Assembly (NCBI RefSeq): GCF_004803715.2 | Contig: NZ_CP039383.2 | Location: forward strand, 2,666,001 to 2,730,000 | Origin: Luteimonas yindakuii | Lineage (GTDB): Bacteria; Pseudomonadota; Gammaproteobacteria; Xanthomonadales; Xanthomonadaceae | Direction of reading: 5' to 3' | Length of the DNA stretch: 64,000 nucleotides | Shown here: positions 31,516 through 42,100 of the stretch, piece by piece | Numbering within the stretch: the first letter of the stretch is position 1 | Layout of the letters: every line of letters starts with the position of its first letter | The notes under the pieces: model-generated | What the model was told of the DNA's origin: nothing | The model's input: only the letters and a program-made list of their open reading frames with translations | The model's database searches: none | Translations under genes and position numbers: made by a program

Positions 31516-34224
31516 TCAGCTGCCGGGTGGCAGCGGGCCGATCGGCAGCACCACGCGCACCAGGGTGGTGTCATCGGGATCGGGCCTGACCTGGAAGCCG
31601 AGCTGGCGGCACATCGCGATCATGGTGCGGTTCTCGCGCAGCACCTGGCCCTCGACCACGCGCAGCCCCAGCCAGTGCGCGTAGTCGATCATCAGCCGCA
31701 TCAGCCGCCAGCCGATGCCCTGGCCCTTGAGGTCGGAACGCACCAGGATGCCGTATTCGCCGCGGTCGAAATCGGCATCCGCCAGCAGCCGCACCGCACC
31801 CAGCATCTCGTCGGTCTCCGGCTCGATCATCACCAGCGCGATCGCGCGGGCGTAGTCGAGCTGGGTCAGCCGGGCGATGAACTCATGGCTGAAATGGCGC
31901 ACCGCGCTGAAGAAGCGCAGGCGCAGGTCCTCGCTGGTCACGTGGGTGAAGAACGCGCGGAACAGCGCCTCGTCCTCCGGCCGCACCGGTCGCACGAACA
32001 CCTCGCGGCCGTCGGCGAGCGCGATGGTGCGCTCCCATTCCTTCGGATACGGCCGCACCGCGAAGCGCGGATGCCCGGGCCCCTTGTGCAGCGGCACCGT
32101 CGGCGCGATGCGCACGCGCGCATCCACCGCCACCACGCCATCGCGATCGGCCAGCAACGGGTTGATGTCGAGCTCGCCCACCTGCGGCAGGTCGGCGGCC
32201 AGCTGCGCCAGCTTCACCAGCACCAGGGCGACCGCATCGGTATCGGCGGCAGGCACGTCGCGATAGGCCTTGAGGATGCGCGAGACGCGGGTGCGGCCGA
32301 TCAGCTCGTGGGCGAGGCGCAGGTCGAGCGGCGGCAGCGCCAGTGACTTGTCGTCGATCACCTCGACCGCGGTGCCGCCGCGACCGAACACGATCACCGG
32401 ACCGAAGGTCGCATCGTCGGCGATGCCGCAGATCAGCTCGCGCGCCTTCTGCCGCACCACCATCGGCTGCACCGTAACGCCGTCGATACGGGCGTCCGGA
32501 CGCGCCTCGCGCGCACGTTGCAGGATGCCGGCGGCCGCGTCGCGCACCGCCTCGGCACTGACCAGGCCGAGGCGCACGCCATCGACGTCGGACTTGTGCT
32601 GGATGTCGGGCGACAGGATCTTCACCACCACCGCCTGGCCCCGCGCCAGCAGCGCTTCCGCGGCGTTGGCGGCGGCCTCGGCATCGGCGGCGTACACCAC
32701 CGGAGTGATCGGGATGTCGTAGGCGGCGAACAGCCGCGCCACCTGCAGCGGATCCAGCCATTCGCTGCCGGCCGCCACCGCCTCGGCGATGACGGCCTGT
32801 GCCGCGGCGGTGTCGGGCGCGAAATCCTCCGGCAGGCTGGGCGGGGTTTCCTTCAGCGCGTCCTGCGCTTCCTGATTGCGCACCAGGTACATGAAGCCGC
32901 GTACCGCTTCCGCCTCGGTGGCGTAGGTGGGGACGTTGGCGGCATCCAGCGTGTCGATGGCGTCCTGCTCCTTGCCCAGCCACACCGCGAACACCGGCTT
33001 TTCGGCCGCCCGGCCACGACGACGACCGAGCACGTCGACCACCGCATCCGCAGCCTCGGAAGCCGATGACAACGCGGTCGGCACGTTCATCGTCAGCACC
33101 GCGTCGGTGCCGGGGTCGGCCAGCATCGCTTCCAGCGCCGCGGTGTAACGGGCGCCGTCGGCGTCGCCGACGATGTCGACCGGATTGGCGCGCGACCAGG
33201 TGCCCGGCAACACGTCATCGAGGCGGGCGATGGTCTGCTCCGACAGCGTCGCCACGGTGCCGCCGAGGTCCGACAGCGTGTCCACCGCCAGCACGCCGAC
33301 ACCGCCACCGTTGGTCAGCACGCCCAAGCGCCGGCCCGGCGTGCCGCGCACGTGGCGCAGCGTCTCCGCGGCGGCGAACAGTTCGTCGAGCGAATGCACG
33401 CGCAGCAGCCCGGCGCGGCGGAACGCGGCGTCGTAGACCGCATCGGAACCGGCGAGTGCACCGGTGTGGGTCGCGGCAGCACGCGCACCGGCAGCGTGGC
33501 GGCCGGACTTCACCACCACCACCGGCTTCGCGCGTGCGGCGGCGCGTGCCGCGGACATGAACTTGCGCGCATTCCGGATCGATTCGACGTACAGCAGGAT
33601 CGCGCGGGTGCGCTGGTCGAGCGCGAAATGGTCGAGCAGGTCGCCGAAATCGACATCGAGTGCATCGCCCATCGACACCACGGCGGAGAACCCCACCGAA
33701 CGCGCCAGCCCCCACTCGACCATGCCCACCGCGATCGCGCCGGACTGCGACACCAGCGCGAGGTCGCCGGCTGCGGCCGGGTGCGCGGCGAAGCTTGCGT
33801 TGAGGCGCGCGTGCGGCGACATCACGCCGAGGCAGTTGGGGCCGATCACGCGCAGCCCGGATGGGCGGGCGGCATGGGCCAGTTCCTCGGCGAGCGACCC
33901 GGGTCCCTGCCCGAGCCCGGCGGTGATCACCACCGCCGCCCTCACTCCGGCCGCGGCAGCGTCCGCGACCACGCGCGGCACCATCGCCGCCGGTGTTGTC
34001 ACCACCACCAGTTCGGGTACCCAGCCGAGGGCACCGATGCTTGCGGCGGTCGCGATGCCGTCGATCTCGCCGTGGCGCGGGTTGACCACGCCGAGCGGAC
34101 CGGGGAAGCCCGCTTCGCGCAGGTTGCGCAGCACGATGCGCCCGACCGAGCGCTCGCGCGGGCTGGCGCCGACGACGGCAACCGATTGGGGGGAAAAGAC
34201 GGAACCCAGTCCGTAAGTGCTCAT
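31516..34224 (-). CDS. Bifunctional acyl-CoA synthetase-like / GNAT protein N-acetyltransferase (Pat-like)
   Basis: A 902-residue fusion. Residues 1-130 are a CoA-binding Rossmann domain (VFSPQSVAVVGASPRERSVG), 150-460 the succinyl-CoA-synthetase-like flavodoxin domains (VIGPNCLGVMSPHARL, LVSQSGAIAVGMVEWG, THTGALAGSDAVY), 480-700 an ATP-grasp domain (AVVVKILSPDIQHKSDVDGV, ELICGIADDATFGPVIVFGR), and about 730-902 a GNAT domain (FVRPVRPEDEALFRAFFTHV, ILVRSDLKGQGIGWRLM). This is the Pat/PatZ architecture that acetylates lysines on metabolic enzymes such as acetyl-CoA synthetase. The His of THTGALAG, used for phosphate transfer in true NDP-forming synthetases, is present. ATG 34224 is chosen because upstream residues are unrelated. 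Confidence 0.9.
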   Translation of the reverse strand: MSTYGLGSVFSPQSVAVVGASPRERSVGRIVLRNLREAGFPGPLGVVNPRHGEIDGIATAASIGALGWVPELVVVTTPAAMVPRVVADAAAAGVRAAVVITAGLGQGPGSLAEELAHAARPSGLRVIGPNCLGVMSPHARLNASFAAHPAAAGDLALVSQSGAIAVGMVEWGLARSVGFSAVVSMGDALDVDFGDLLDHFALDQRTRAILLYVESIRNARKFMSAARAAARAKPVVVVKSGRHAAGARAAATHTGALAGSDAVYDAAFRRAGLLRVHSLDELFAAAETLRHVRGTPGRRLGVLTNGGGVGVLAVDTLSDLGGTVATLSEQTIARLDDVLPGTWSRANPVDIVGDADGARYTAALEAMLADPGTDAVLTMNVPTALSSASEAADAVVDVLGRRRGRAAEKPVFAVWLGKEQDAIDTLDAANVPTYATEAEAVRGFMYLVRNQEAQDALKETPPSLPEDFAPDTAAAQAVIAEAVAAGSEWLDPLQVARLFAAYDIPITPVVYAADAEAAANAAEALLARGQAVVVKILSPDIQHKSDVDGVRLGLVSAEAVRDAAAGILQRAREARPDARIDGVTVQPMVVRQKARELICGIADDATFGPVIVFGRGGTAVEVIDDKSLALPPLDLRLAHELIGRTRVSRILKAYRDVPAADTDAVALVLVKLAQLAADLPQVGELDINPLLADRDGVVAVDARVRIAPTVPLHKGPGHPRFAVRPYPKEWERTIALADGREVFVRPVRPEDEALFRAFFTHVTSEDLRLRFFSAVRHFSHEFIARLTQLDYARAIALVMIEPETDEMLGAVRLLADADFDRGEYGILVRSDLKGQGIGWRLMRLMIDYAHWLGLRVVEGQVLRENRTMIAMCRQLGFQVRPDPDDTTLVRVVLPIGPLPPGS

Positions 34225-34480
34225 GCAGGTCCGTTGGTGATGGCCCGGGCCGACGATACACCGCCGCGCCGTGCGCATTGAACGCGCACCGGCGGCGCGA
34301 TGCCGCGCACGCTGCACGCTTGCATCGCCTTCGTCCGGTGGGCCGGAGCCGGAGGCATGGATGCGCGACCCCGGGATCCTGCTCGACGCGCTGCGCGGCG
34401 CAAGCCGGTTCGACGCCAGGCGTGAGCAGCTCCGCACGCGCGCTCGCGTACCCTGACCGCCCCCGGATACCGCGCACGCC
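34225..34480. other. Intergenic region between divergent acetyltransferase and hybrid kinase genes
   Basis: 256 bp of high-GC sequence that must hold both promoters. No clear -10/-35 pairs, palindromes or RNA structures stand out. Confidence 0.4.
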
Positions 34481-36799
34481 ATGGCTCCGCACGATCTGCT
34501 CCGCGCCTTCGACGCCCTGCCCGGCCATCTCGCCGTGCTGCGCGCGGTTCCCGGCTTCCCGGTGGTCGCGATGAGCCGGACCCTGCAGGCGATGTCGACG
34601 GCGCCCGCGCAAGTGCTTGGACGGCCGTTGTTCGAGCTGTTTCCGGAAGCACCACAGGCACCGGGCAGCGCCGCCATCCTGCAGGCCGCGTTCGAGCACG
34701 TGATCAGGACCCGCCGGCCGGAACGCCATGAGCAGCGCTTCGACCTTGCCGACCCCGCGTCCGGGCGGTTCGAGGAGCGCTACTGGTCGATGGTCAACAC
34801 GCCGATCCTCGATGACGCCGGCGCGGTCGAATACATCCTCCACCAGGCCGAGGACGCCGCGACCGAGCGCCGCCACGGCTCGATGGCCATCCTCGATGCG
34901 ATGACCGAAGGGGTGTTCACCCTCGACCGGCAGTGGCGTTTCGGTTACGTGAATCCCGAGGCGCATCGCATCCTCCGCGCGGAACCCGGCTCGCTGGCGG
35001 GCGCGGTGATCTGGAAGCGCTTCCCCGGCTCCGGGAACTCGGCCTTCAGCGAGCACTACCGGCAGACGATGCACGGACGGGTCGCCACGCGGTTCACGGC
35101 GTTCTATCCCGGACTGGAAGGCTGGTACGAAGTCACCGTCTACCCGGCACCGGAAGGCATCTCGGTGTACTTTCGCGACGTCACCGCGCGCGTGCTCGCC
35201 GAACAGGACCGCGAGCGGCTGGCGGCGGAGTCGAAACACCAGCGCCGCATCTACGAGACCGCGCTCGACAACACGCCGGACTTCGTCTACGTCTTCGGCA
35301 CCGACCACCGGGCGATCTACGCCAACCAGGCGCTGCTCAGGGTCTGGGGTGTCGACGACGTGCGCGGCAAGACCTGGCTCGACCTGGGGTACGAGCCGTG
35401 GCATGCGGATATGCACGACCGCGAGCTCGCCGAGGTGATCGCGACGCGGGCGCCGATCCGCGGGGAGATCCCGTTCACCGGCACCAATGGCCGGCGCATC
35501 TACGACTACATCTTCGCGCCGGTGTTCGACGCCGCCGGCGACATCGTGGCGGTCGCCGGCACCACCCGCGACATCACCGAACGCCAGGCTGCCGAACGGA
35601 TCATCCGCGAGCATGCACAGCGCCTCGCCGAAGCCGACCGCGCCAAGGACGATTTCCTCGCCACGTTGTCGCACGAACTGCGCAACCCGCTGGCGCCGAT
35701 CCGCTACGGGCTGGAAATCCTGCGCGCGAGCACCGAGCCGGGCGGGCAGCAGGCGCGCATCCACTCGATGATGGAACGGCAGGTCGACCACCTGGTGCGC
35801 CTGGTCGACGACCTCATGGAGGTGTCGCGGATCACCCGCGGCAAGGTGTCGCTGCAGGTCGAGCCGGTCACGCTCGCCGACGTCGTGGACAGCGCGGTCG
35901 AGGCCTCGCGGCCGGCGATCGAGGCCGGGCAACACGGACTGACCCTCGACCTGCCCGCCACGCCGGTGGTCGTGCACGGTGACCGCGTGCGACTGGCGCA
36001 GATCCTCGGCAACCTCCTCAACAACGCCGCGCGGTATTCCGCGCCCGGCGGCCACGTCGTGCTGCGTGCGCGTGTGGCCGACGGCGCCGTGATCCTGTCG
36101 GTCGAGGATTCCGGGGTAGGCATGGAAGCGGAGGAAATTCCGCGGCTGTTCGAGATGTTCAGCCGTGGCGAGCGCACGCGTGCTTCCCACCAGGGCGGGC
36201 TCGGCATCGGCCTGGCACTTGCGCGCCGCTTGGCCGTGCTGCATGGCGGCTCGCTCGACGCCGTCAGCGACGGTCCGGGCAAGGGCAGCACCTTCACCTT
36301 GCGGCTGCCCCTGCATGGCACGGACGCGGCGCCGTCATCCTGGTCCGACGACATCGATACGACGCGCCTGCTGCTGCGCGTGCTGGTGGCGGATGACGAA
36401 GCGGATGTCGGCGGCAGCCTCGCCGAAGCGTTGCGGCTGTCCGGGGCGGAGGTCCATCTCGTCGACAACGGCAGCGACGCGCTGCGCGAGTTCGACCGCA
36501 TCGAACCGGACGTCGCGATCCTCGACATCGGCATGCCGCATGTCACCGGTTACGACGTCGCCCGCACGCTGCGCGAGCGCGGCGTGCGCACGCCGCTCAT
36601 CGCGCTGACCGGCTGGGGCCAGGCCGAGGACCGCGAGCGCGCGTTCGCCGCCGGCTTCGACCACCACCTGGTGAAGCCGGTGGCGATGCCGATGCTGGTC
36701 GACCTGCTGGCCTCGATCGAGCACGCGACGCGTGCCACCGGCGTCGCGCAGGCCGCACCGGAGCCGGCGGCGACCCTCGTCCACGACACGCCCGGGTGA
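34481..36799 (+). CDS. Hybrid histidine kinase with PAS domains and C-terminal receiver
   Basis: A 772-residue soluble sensor without membrane helices. Three PAS-like units precede the kinase: one at about 10-125 (degenerate), one at 130-250 (AILDAMTEGVFTLDRQWRFG, with VTARV at its end) and one at 265-385 (YETALDNTPDFVYVFGTDHR, ending GTTRDITERQ). The phosphoacceptor is in DDFLATLSHELRNPLAPI; ATPase boxes are ILGNLLNNAARYS, SVEDSGVGM and GGLGIGLALARRL. The receiver at about 645-755 has VADDEADVG, the phospho-Asp in VAILDIGMP, and Lys in HHLVKPVAM. No output domain or separate regulator is adjacent, so the partner is unknown. Confidence 0.9.
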   Translation: MAPHDLLRAFDALPGHLAVLRAVPGFPVVAMSRTLQAMSTAPAQVLGRPLFELFPEAPQAPGSAAILQAAFEHVIRTRRPERHEQRFDLADPASGRFEERYWSMVNTPILDDAGAVEYILHQAEDAATERRHGSMAILDAMTEGVFTLDRQWRFGYVNPEAHRILRAEPGSLAGAVIWKRFPGSGNSAFSEHYRQTMHGRVATRFTAFYPGLEGWYEVTVYPAPEGISVYFRDVTARVLAEQDRERLAAESKHQRRIYETALDNTPDFVYVFGTDHRAIYANQALLRVWGVDDVRGKTWLDLGYEPWHADMHDRELAEVIATRAPIRGEIPFTGTNGRRIYDYIFAPVFDAAGDIVAVAGTTRDITERQAAERIIREHAQRLAEADRAKDDFLATLSHELRNPLAPIRYGLEILRASTEPGGQQARIHSMMERQVDHLVRLVDDLMEVSRITRGKVSLQVEPVTLADVVDSAVEASRPAIEAGQHGLTLDLPATPVVVHGDRVRLAQILGNLLNNAARYSAPGGHVVLRARVADGAVILSVEDSGVGMEAEEIPRLFEMFSRGERTRASHQGGLGIGLALARRLAVLHGGSLDAVSDGPGKGSTFTLRLPLHGTDAAPSSWSDDIDTTRLLLRVLVADDEADVGGSLAEALRLSGAEVHLVDNGSDALREFDRIEPDVAILDIGMPHVTGYDVARTLRERGVRTPLIALTGWGQAEDRERAFAAGFDHHLVKPVAMPMLVDLLASIEHATRATGVAQAAPEPAATLVHDTPG

Positions 36800-36820
36800 C
36801 CGCGGCCGGGCGCGCCGCGC

Positions 36821-38650
36821 CTACTCGACGGTGACGCTCTTGGCGAGGTTGCGCGGCTTGTCGACGTCGGTGCCGCGCGCCAGCGCGGTGTGGTACGCCA
36901 GCAGCTGCACCGGGATGGTGTGCACGATCGGGCTCAGCACGCCGACGTGGCGCGGGGTGCGGATCACGTGCACGCCTTCGCTGGGGCCGAAGTTGCTGTC
37001 GGCATCGGTGAACACGAACAGCTCGCCACCGCGTGCGCGCACTTCCTGCATGTTCGACTTCACCTTCTCCAGCAGGCCGTCCTTGGGCGCGATCACCACC
37101 ACCGGCATGTCCGCATCCACCAGCGCCAGCGGCCCGTGCTTGAGCTCGCCGGCCGGATAGGCCTCGGCGTGGATGTAGGAGATTTCCTTGATCTTCAATG
37201 CGCCCTCGAGCGCGATCGGGTAATGCACGCCGCGGCCGAGGAACAGCGCGTTGTCCTTCAGCGCGAAGCGCTCGGCCCAGCCGATGATCTGCGGCTCCAG
37301 GTTCAGCGCGTGCTGCACGCTGCCCGGCAGGTGGCGCAATGATTCGATATAGCCCGCCTCGTCTTCCGCCGACAGCTGGCCGTTGAGCTTCGCCAGCGTC
37401 ACCGCCAGTGCGAACAGGCCGACCAGCTGGGTGGTGAACGCCTTGGTCGAGGCCACGCCGATCTCGGCACCGGCGCGGGTATAGAACACCAGCCGGCTGG
37501 CGCGCGGGATCGCGCTTTCGGGCACGTTGCAGATCGACAGCGTGCGCTCGTGGCCGAGCGACTTCGCGTACTTCAGCGCTTCCATGGTGTCGAGCGTTTC
37601 GCCCGACTGCGAGATGGTGACGATGAGGTGCTTCGGATTCGCCACCGCCTTGCGGTAACGGTATTCGCTGGCGATCTCGACGCTGCATGGCAGCCCGGCG
37701 ATGGCCTCGATCCAGTAACGCGCCACCGAGCCGGCGTAGTAGCTGGTGCCGCAGGCGAGGATCTGCACGCCTTCGACACCGGCGAACACGTCGGCGGCAT
37801 CGGCGCCGAACAGGGTCGGCTCGAACGCGGCGGCGTCGATGATCGCCTCCATGGTGTCGGCGACCGCGCGCGGCTGCTCGTGGATCTCCTTCTGCATGAA
37901 GTGGCGGTGCGGCCCGAGCTCCAGCGAGGCCAGCGACACGTCGGACAGATGCTCGTCGCGCTGCACCGGCGCGCCGTCGCCGTCGAAGACCGCGACGCCA
38001 TCGCGGGTGACGCGCGCGGTATCGCCCTCCTCGAGGAACAGCACCCGCCGGGTGGCCTGGATGATCGCCGACACGTCGGAGGCGATGAAGTTCTCTCCGT
38101 CGCCCAGGCCCACCAGCAGCGGGCAGCCCATGCGCGCGCAGACCATGGTGTCGGGCGCGTCGCGGCTGATCACCGCCAGTGCATAGGCGCCGTCGAGCTC
38201 GCGGGTGGCCGCCTGCACCGCCGCCAGCAGCTCCAGGCCCTGTCCCAGGTGATGGTGGATCAGGTGCGCGATGACCTCGGTGTCGGTCTGCGATTCGAAG
38301 CTGTAGCCCAGCGCCGTCAGCCGCTCCCGCTGTTCTTCGTGGTTCTCGATGATGCCGTTGTGCACCAGCGCGACGCCGTGGCTGACGTGCGGATGGGCAT
38401 TGGATTCGGTGACGCCGCCATGGGTGGCCCAGCGCGTGTGGCCGATGCCGAGCGTGGCGCTGAAGCCCTCGGCCTCCGCGGCACCGGCCATTTCGGCCAC
38501 GCGGCCGGTGCGGCGCACGCGACGCATCTGCCCTTCGGTCAGCACCGCGATGCCGGCGGAATCGTAGCCGCGGTATTCCAGCCGCTTCAGGCCCTCGACG
38601 AGGACCGGCACGACATCACGAGCGGCGATGGCACCGACGATTCCACACAT
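36821..38650 (-). CDS. glmS: Glutamine-fructose-6-phosphate aminotransferase (isomerizing)
   Basis: A 609-residue enzyme making glucosamine-6-phosphate, the first step to UDP-GlcNAc. ATG 38650 gives [20 protein letters not shown] with the catalytic Cys exposed after Met removal. The amidotransferase domain (1-240) has [20 protein letters not shown] and VVHNGII-type words; two SIS domains follow ([60 protein letters not shown]). The C-terminus [13 protein letters not shown] is the conserved tail. No glmS ribozyme is seen, as expected in this group. It works upstream of glmU at 59.2 kb. Confidence 0.96.
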   Translation of the reverse strand: MCGIVGAIAARDVVPVLVEGLKRLEYRGYDSAGIAVLTEGQMRRVRRTGRVAEMAGAAEAEGFSATLGIGHTRWATHGGVTESNAHPHVSHGVALVHNGIIENHEEQRERLTALGYSFESQTDTEVIAHLIHHHLGQGLELLAAVQAATRELDGAYALAVISRDAPDTMVCARMGCPLLVGLGDGENFIASDVSAIIQATRRVLFLEEGDTARVTRDGVAVFDGDGAPVQRDEHLSDVSLASLELGPHRHFMQKEIHEQPRAVADTMEAIIDAAAFEPTLFGADAADVFAGVEGVQILACGTSYYAGSVARYWIEAIAGLPCSVEIASEYRYRKAVANPKHLIVTISQSGETLDTMEALKYAKSLGHERTLSICNVPESAIPRASRLVFYTRAGAEIGVASTKAFTTQLVGLFALAVTLAKLNGQLSAEDEAGYIESLRHLPGSVQHALNLEPQIIGWAERFALKDNALFLGRGVHYPIALEGALKIKEISYIHAEAYPAGELKHGPLALVDADMPVVVIAPKDGLLEKVKSNMQEVRARGGELFVFTDADSNFGPSEGVHVIRTPRHVGVLSPIVHTIPVQLLAYHTALARGTDVDKPRNLAKSVTVE

Positions 38651-38774
38651 GGAGAGGCTCCGGACAGGGGTCGCCCATTGTAGGACAGCGCCGCTCCGGG
38701 ACTGCTGCACGATGGCTGTCCATTCCGTGCCGTGCATGCCTAGAATCGGGCGCACGCCACGGCCGGGGAGCCAT

Positions 38775-40046
38775 GTGAGCGAACAACTGCAAGCCCTGAT
38801 CGCCGCCGCCGGCAGCGCGGCCAATGCCCGCCGCTGGCAGGAGGCCGAGCGCCTGTGGTCGCAGGTGCGCACGCTCGACCCGGGCAACGTGCAGGCGCTT
38901 TTCAGCCTTGGCGTGCATGCCCACCAGCGCGGCGACGCGCGCGGCGCACTGGAACTGCTGGAGGCCGCCCGCGCGGCCGCGCCGCGGGATCCGATGCTGG
39001 TGCTGACCCTCGCCGTGGTCCATCGCGACCTCGGCGACACCGCGCAGGAGTGGGCGTCGATCCATGCCGCGCTGGCGCTGGACGCCTATTTCCTGCCGGC
39101 GCTGCTGGCCAAGGCGGAGTTCCTCGAACGCGAGCACCGGGCCCGCGCCGCGGCCGCGGTGTTCCGCGATGCGCTGAAGGTCGCGCCGCCGGAGCCGCAA
39201 TGGCCGCCGGCGCTGCGTCGTCGCCTGGCCCACGCCCGCGATGCGATCGCGCGCGACACCGCCGAGCTCGAGGCCTTCCTCGCCCATGCGGTGGCGGGGC
39301 CACGGCAGGCGGTGGCCCCTGCCGCCGGCGGGCGGTGGGACGAAGCGGTGTCGATCCTCGCCGGGCGCACGCGGCCGTACCCGTCCGAGTGCAACCAGCT
39401 GCACGTGCCGCGGCTGCCCGCGCAGCCGTTCCATGATCGCGACCTGTTCCCATGGATCCCCGCGCTCGAGGCCCGTACCGACGCAATCCGCGCCGAGCTC
39501 GAAGCGCTGGTGGCCGGGCACGCCGACAGTTTCGAGCCCTATATCGCCTTCCGTGCCGACCAGCCGGTCAACCAGTGGCAGGCGTTGAACCACTCGCGCG
39601 ACTGGAGCTCCTTCCACCTGTGGGCACACGGCGAACCGGTGGCGGAGAACATCGCACGGTGCCCGGCCACGGCGGAGGCGCTGGCCGCGGTGGATGCAGT
39701 GTCGATCGCCGGCCTGTGCCCGAACGCGATGTTCTCCGCACTCGCGCCGCACACGCATATCCCGCCGCATACCGGCGAGACCAATGCCCGGCTGGTGGCG
39801 CACCTGCCGCTGGTGGTGCCGCCGGACTGCAGCTTCCGCGTCGGCTACGACCGCCGCGGCTGGACGCCGGGCGAGGTGTTCGTGTTCGACGACACCATCG
39901 AACACGAGGCGCGCAACGACAGCGACCAGCTGCGCGTGGTGCTGATCTTCGATGTATGGAATCCGCTGCTGTCGCTGGAGGAACGGGCGATGGTGGAAAC
40001 GCTCGCGCGCGCGATGCGCGATTACCGCAGCGCCGGCGACGCCTGA
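38775..40046 (+). CDS. TPR protein fused to aspartyl/asparaginyl beta-hydroxylase
   Basis: A 423-residue cytosolic protein from GTG 38775 ([14 protein letters not shown]); a TAGAAT -10 word lies just upstream. Residues 1-190 are TPR units ([40 protein letters not shown]). The C-terminal domain (about 240-423) is an Asp/Asn hydroxylase: [20 protein letters not shown] supplies the first Fe ligand, [15 protein letters not shown] the second His, and [12 protein letters not shown] the closing strand. Members hydroxylate Asp or Asn side chains of proteins with Fe(II) and 2-oxoglutarate. The TPR part would choose the target. Its 3' end overlaps the convergent sulfotransferase by 25 bp. Confidence 0.87.
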   Translation: MSEQLQALIAAAGSAANARRWQEAERLWSQVRTLDPGNVQALFSLGVHAHQRGDARGALELLEAARAAAPRDPMLVLTLAVVHRDLGDTAQEWASIHAALALDAYFLPALLAKAEFLEREHRARAAAAVFRDALKVAPPEPQWPPALRRRLAHARDAIARDTAELEAFLAHAVAGPRQAVAPAAGGRWDEAVSILAGRTRPYPSECNQLHVPRLPAQPFHDRDLFPWIPALEARTDAIRAELEALVAGHADSFEPYIAFRADQPVNQWQALNHSRDWSSFHLWAHGEPVAENIARCPATAEALAAVDAVSIAGLCPNAMFSALAPHTHIPPHTGETNARLVAHLPLVVPPDCSFRVGYDRRGWTPGEVFVFDDTIEHEARNDSDQLRVVLIFDVWNPLLSLEERAMVETLARAMRDYRSAGDA

Positions 40047-41551
40047 TCGGTCGCATCGTCCGGCAGCTCCATGCCGGCTGCGCGCAACATGGCCTCCAGC
40101 GGACGCAGCTGATCCCGGTAGCGGCGCCAACGCCCCGACGCATCGGCATACAGCGGCTTGCGGACCTGCCACGCACTGGCGGTCTTGACCGTGTTGTCGA
40201 GCTCGTGGAACTGCAGGCACTCCGCATGCCAGGGCAGGCCCAGCCGGGCGAGCAGTACGCGCAGCACAGGCTCCGGCGCGGCGATGAATGCGTCGTAATC
40301 GAACTCCAGCACATCGTCCGGATACAGCGCCCGCCAGTGCGCGACCAGCTCACGCTGTCGCAGCACGTGGTGGCCGATCGACTGAAGGTCGGCGGCCCAG
40401 GGAAAGGCGCGCGGATTGAGGTGCTGCATCAGCACCGACAGCGCGATATCGCGTGGGTCGCGCACGGTGTGGATGATCCTGGCCTGCGGGAACAGCTGCT
40501 TGGCCAGGCCGACCAGCAGCACGTTGTCCGGCCGCTTGTCCGTCACCATCCTGCATGCGGCAGTCCGCGGCGGCAGGCGCGCCATCAGCGCACGGTGGTA
40601 GCCGGCGGCAAGCGCATCGCGGCGATCGTCATCCAGGTCCGCGATGGCGGCGGGGAACGGCGCCAACGCGGTTGCCGCCATGCGCGGCAGCAGGTCGAGC
40701 TCGCCGGCGGCGGCGATGTCGGGATGGGCAGCGAGGACCTGTTCGAGCAGGGTCGAGCCGGAGCGGAACATGCCGCAGATGAACACCGGTGCCGGCTGCG
40801 GTTGCACCGGGCGATGTGGCGCGGGCCGCGGGAATGCGTCGATCAACAGGCGCGTGCGCGCCTCCGCGGCGTGCGGGTCGTAAACGGGATGACCGGCATG
40901 CGCCAGCACCTTGCCCGCACCGAAGGCGGCGAAAGCCGCGGTGGCGTCGCCCAGCGCATCCAGCGCGCGCCCGCGGGCGAAGCACAGGTTGGCGCGCAGC
41001 GCAGCGGGCACGCGCACGTCTTCCGCCGCGCGCCGCAGCCGCTCCAGCAACGGATCCCCTGCATTGACCGGCGGCTGCAGCGACGCCAACCGCGCCAGCG
41101 CTTCGGCCGCGGCGGCATCGCCATCGCCGCGATCGAGCAACTGCAGGTAGGCGGCGATCGCCTCGTCGCGCCGGCCACGCTCCTCGCACAGGTTGCCGAG
41201 GTTGAGCAATGCATGCGGATGCGCCGGCGACAGTTCCAGCGCGCGTCGCAGTTCGGCCTCGGCCGCATCGTCGCGACGCAGGTGGTCGGCGTGGATCGCC
41301 GCACGGTTGACATGCGCCATCGCCGGATCCGCCACACCGTATCGCAGTGACTGCCCGTAGGCCTCGATCGCCGCCTCGAACTCGCCGACATGGCGCAGCG
41401 CATAGCCGAGGTTGAACCAGCCATCGGCATCTGCCGGCTCTTGCTCCAGCAGGCGACGGCATGCCGCGATCGCCGCCGGCCAGTCGCGCGCGGCCAGTCG
41501 TTCGTGTGCATGGCGGCGTAGTGCCGCCACGCCGGTGTCTCCTTCCCGCAT
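40022..41551 (-). CDS. TPR-containing sulfotransferase family protein (1)
   Basis: A 509-residue protein from ATG 41551. About 200 N-terminal residues are TPRs (WFNLGYALRHVGEFEAAIEA, ALLNLGNLCEERGRRDEAIA). The sulfotransferase domain starts at about 255 with the PAPS 5'-phosphosulfate loop GMFRSGSTLLEQVLAAHPDI; the 3'-phosphate site is HTVRDPRDIALSVLMQHLNP; TDKRPDNVLLVG lies between. The end has EFDYDAFIAAPEPVLRVLLA and SAWQVRKPLYADASGRWRRY. Such enzymes move sulfate from PAPS to a hydroxyl, in proteins usually tyrosine. It lies between two hydroxylase genes on the other strand. Confidence 0.88.
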   Translation of the reverse strand: MREGDTGVAALRRHAHERLAARDWPAAIAACRRLLEQEPADADGWFNLGYALRHVGEFEAAIEAYGQSLRYGVADPAMAHVNRAAIHADHLRRDDAAEAELRRALELSPAHPHALLNLGNLCEERGRRDEAIAAYLQLLDRGDGDAAAAEALARLASLQPPVNAGDPLLERLRRAAEDVRVPAALRANLCFARGRALDALGDATAAFAAFGAGKVLAHAGHPVYDPHAAEARTRLLIDAFPRPAPHRPVQPQPAPVFICGMFRSGSTLLEQVLAAHPDIAAAGELDLLPRMAATALAPFPAAIADLDDDRRDALAAGYHRALMARLPPRTAACRMVTDKRPDNVLLVGLAKQLFPQARIIHTVRDPRDIALSVLMQHLNPRAFPWAADLQSIGHHVLRQRELVAHWRALYPDDVLEFDYDAFIAAPEPVLRVLLARLGLPWHAECLQFHELDNTVKTASAWQVRKPLYADASGRWRRYRDQLRPLEAMLRAAGMELPDDATDQASPALR

Positions 41552-41621
41552 GTGCGCTCCCCACCCCGCGCCGACGCATACTCTATGACAGCGCCACACC
41601 GACCACGCCGGAGATCGCGCA

Positions 41622-42098
41622 ATGCCGAGTCGTTCCGTCCGCCTGTTGCCGTTGCTGCTTGCATGCGCATGGCCTGTCGTCGCACCCGCCCAGGACACCG
41701 CCGATACCGGCCACGTCTGTGCGTCCACGGTGGAACCCGCGCAGCGGCTGGCCTGCTACGACCGGGCCTTCCCGCCGCCGCCCGCGGTGCAGCAGGCCGC
41801 CGCTGCACGCGCGGTCGATGCCTTCGGACTGCCGCGTGCCGCCACGCCGATGCGCAATCCGCAGCAGTCCGCGGAGGACGCCGATCCGACCGCGATCGAC
41901 GCGCGCGTCAGCGGCGTCGACCACGCGGGTGGCCGCCGGACGGTCACCCTCGACAACGGCCAGCGCTGGTCGGTGGAGGGTGGCGTCGCCGGACCGTTGG
42001 TGGCGGGGGATGTGGTGACGATCCGCAAGGGCGCGCTTGGCAGCCATCTGCTGCGCACCCCCGGCGGCGTCAGCCTGCGCGCGCGGCGCGTGCGCTAG
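41622..42098 (+). CDS. Secreted protein of unknown function
   Basis: A 158-residue protein with a signal peptide (MPSRSVRLLPLLLACAWPVV, cut near APAQD). The mature part begins with STVEPAQRLACYDRAFPPPP, a CYD word common to small exported proteins of proteobacteria, has a variable middle, and a C-terminal segment (RRTVTLDNGQRWSVEGGVAG, VTIRKGALGSHLL) that looks like an OB-like beta unit for binding. It ends two bases before the next gene (ATG 42101) and so is probably co-transcribed with the 2OG oxygenase. Function unknown. Confidence 0.75.
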   Translation: MPSRSVRLLPLLLACAWPVVAPAQDTADTGHVCASTVEPAQRLACYDRAFPPPPAVQQAAAARAVDAFGLPRAATPMRNPQQSAEDADPTAIDARVSGVDHAGGRRTVTLDNGQRWSVEGGVAGPLVAGDVVTIRKGALGSHLLRTPGGVSLRARRVR

Positions 42099-42100
42099 GC

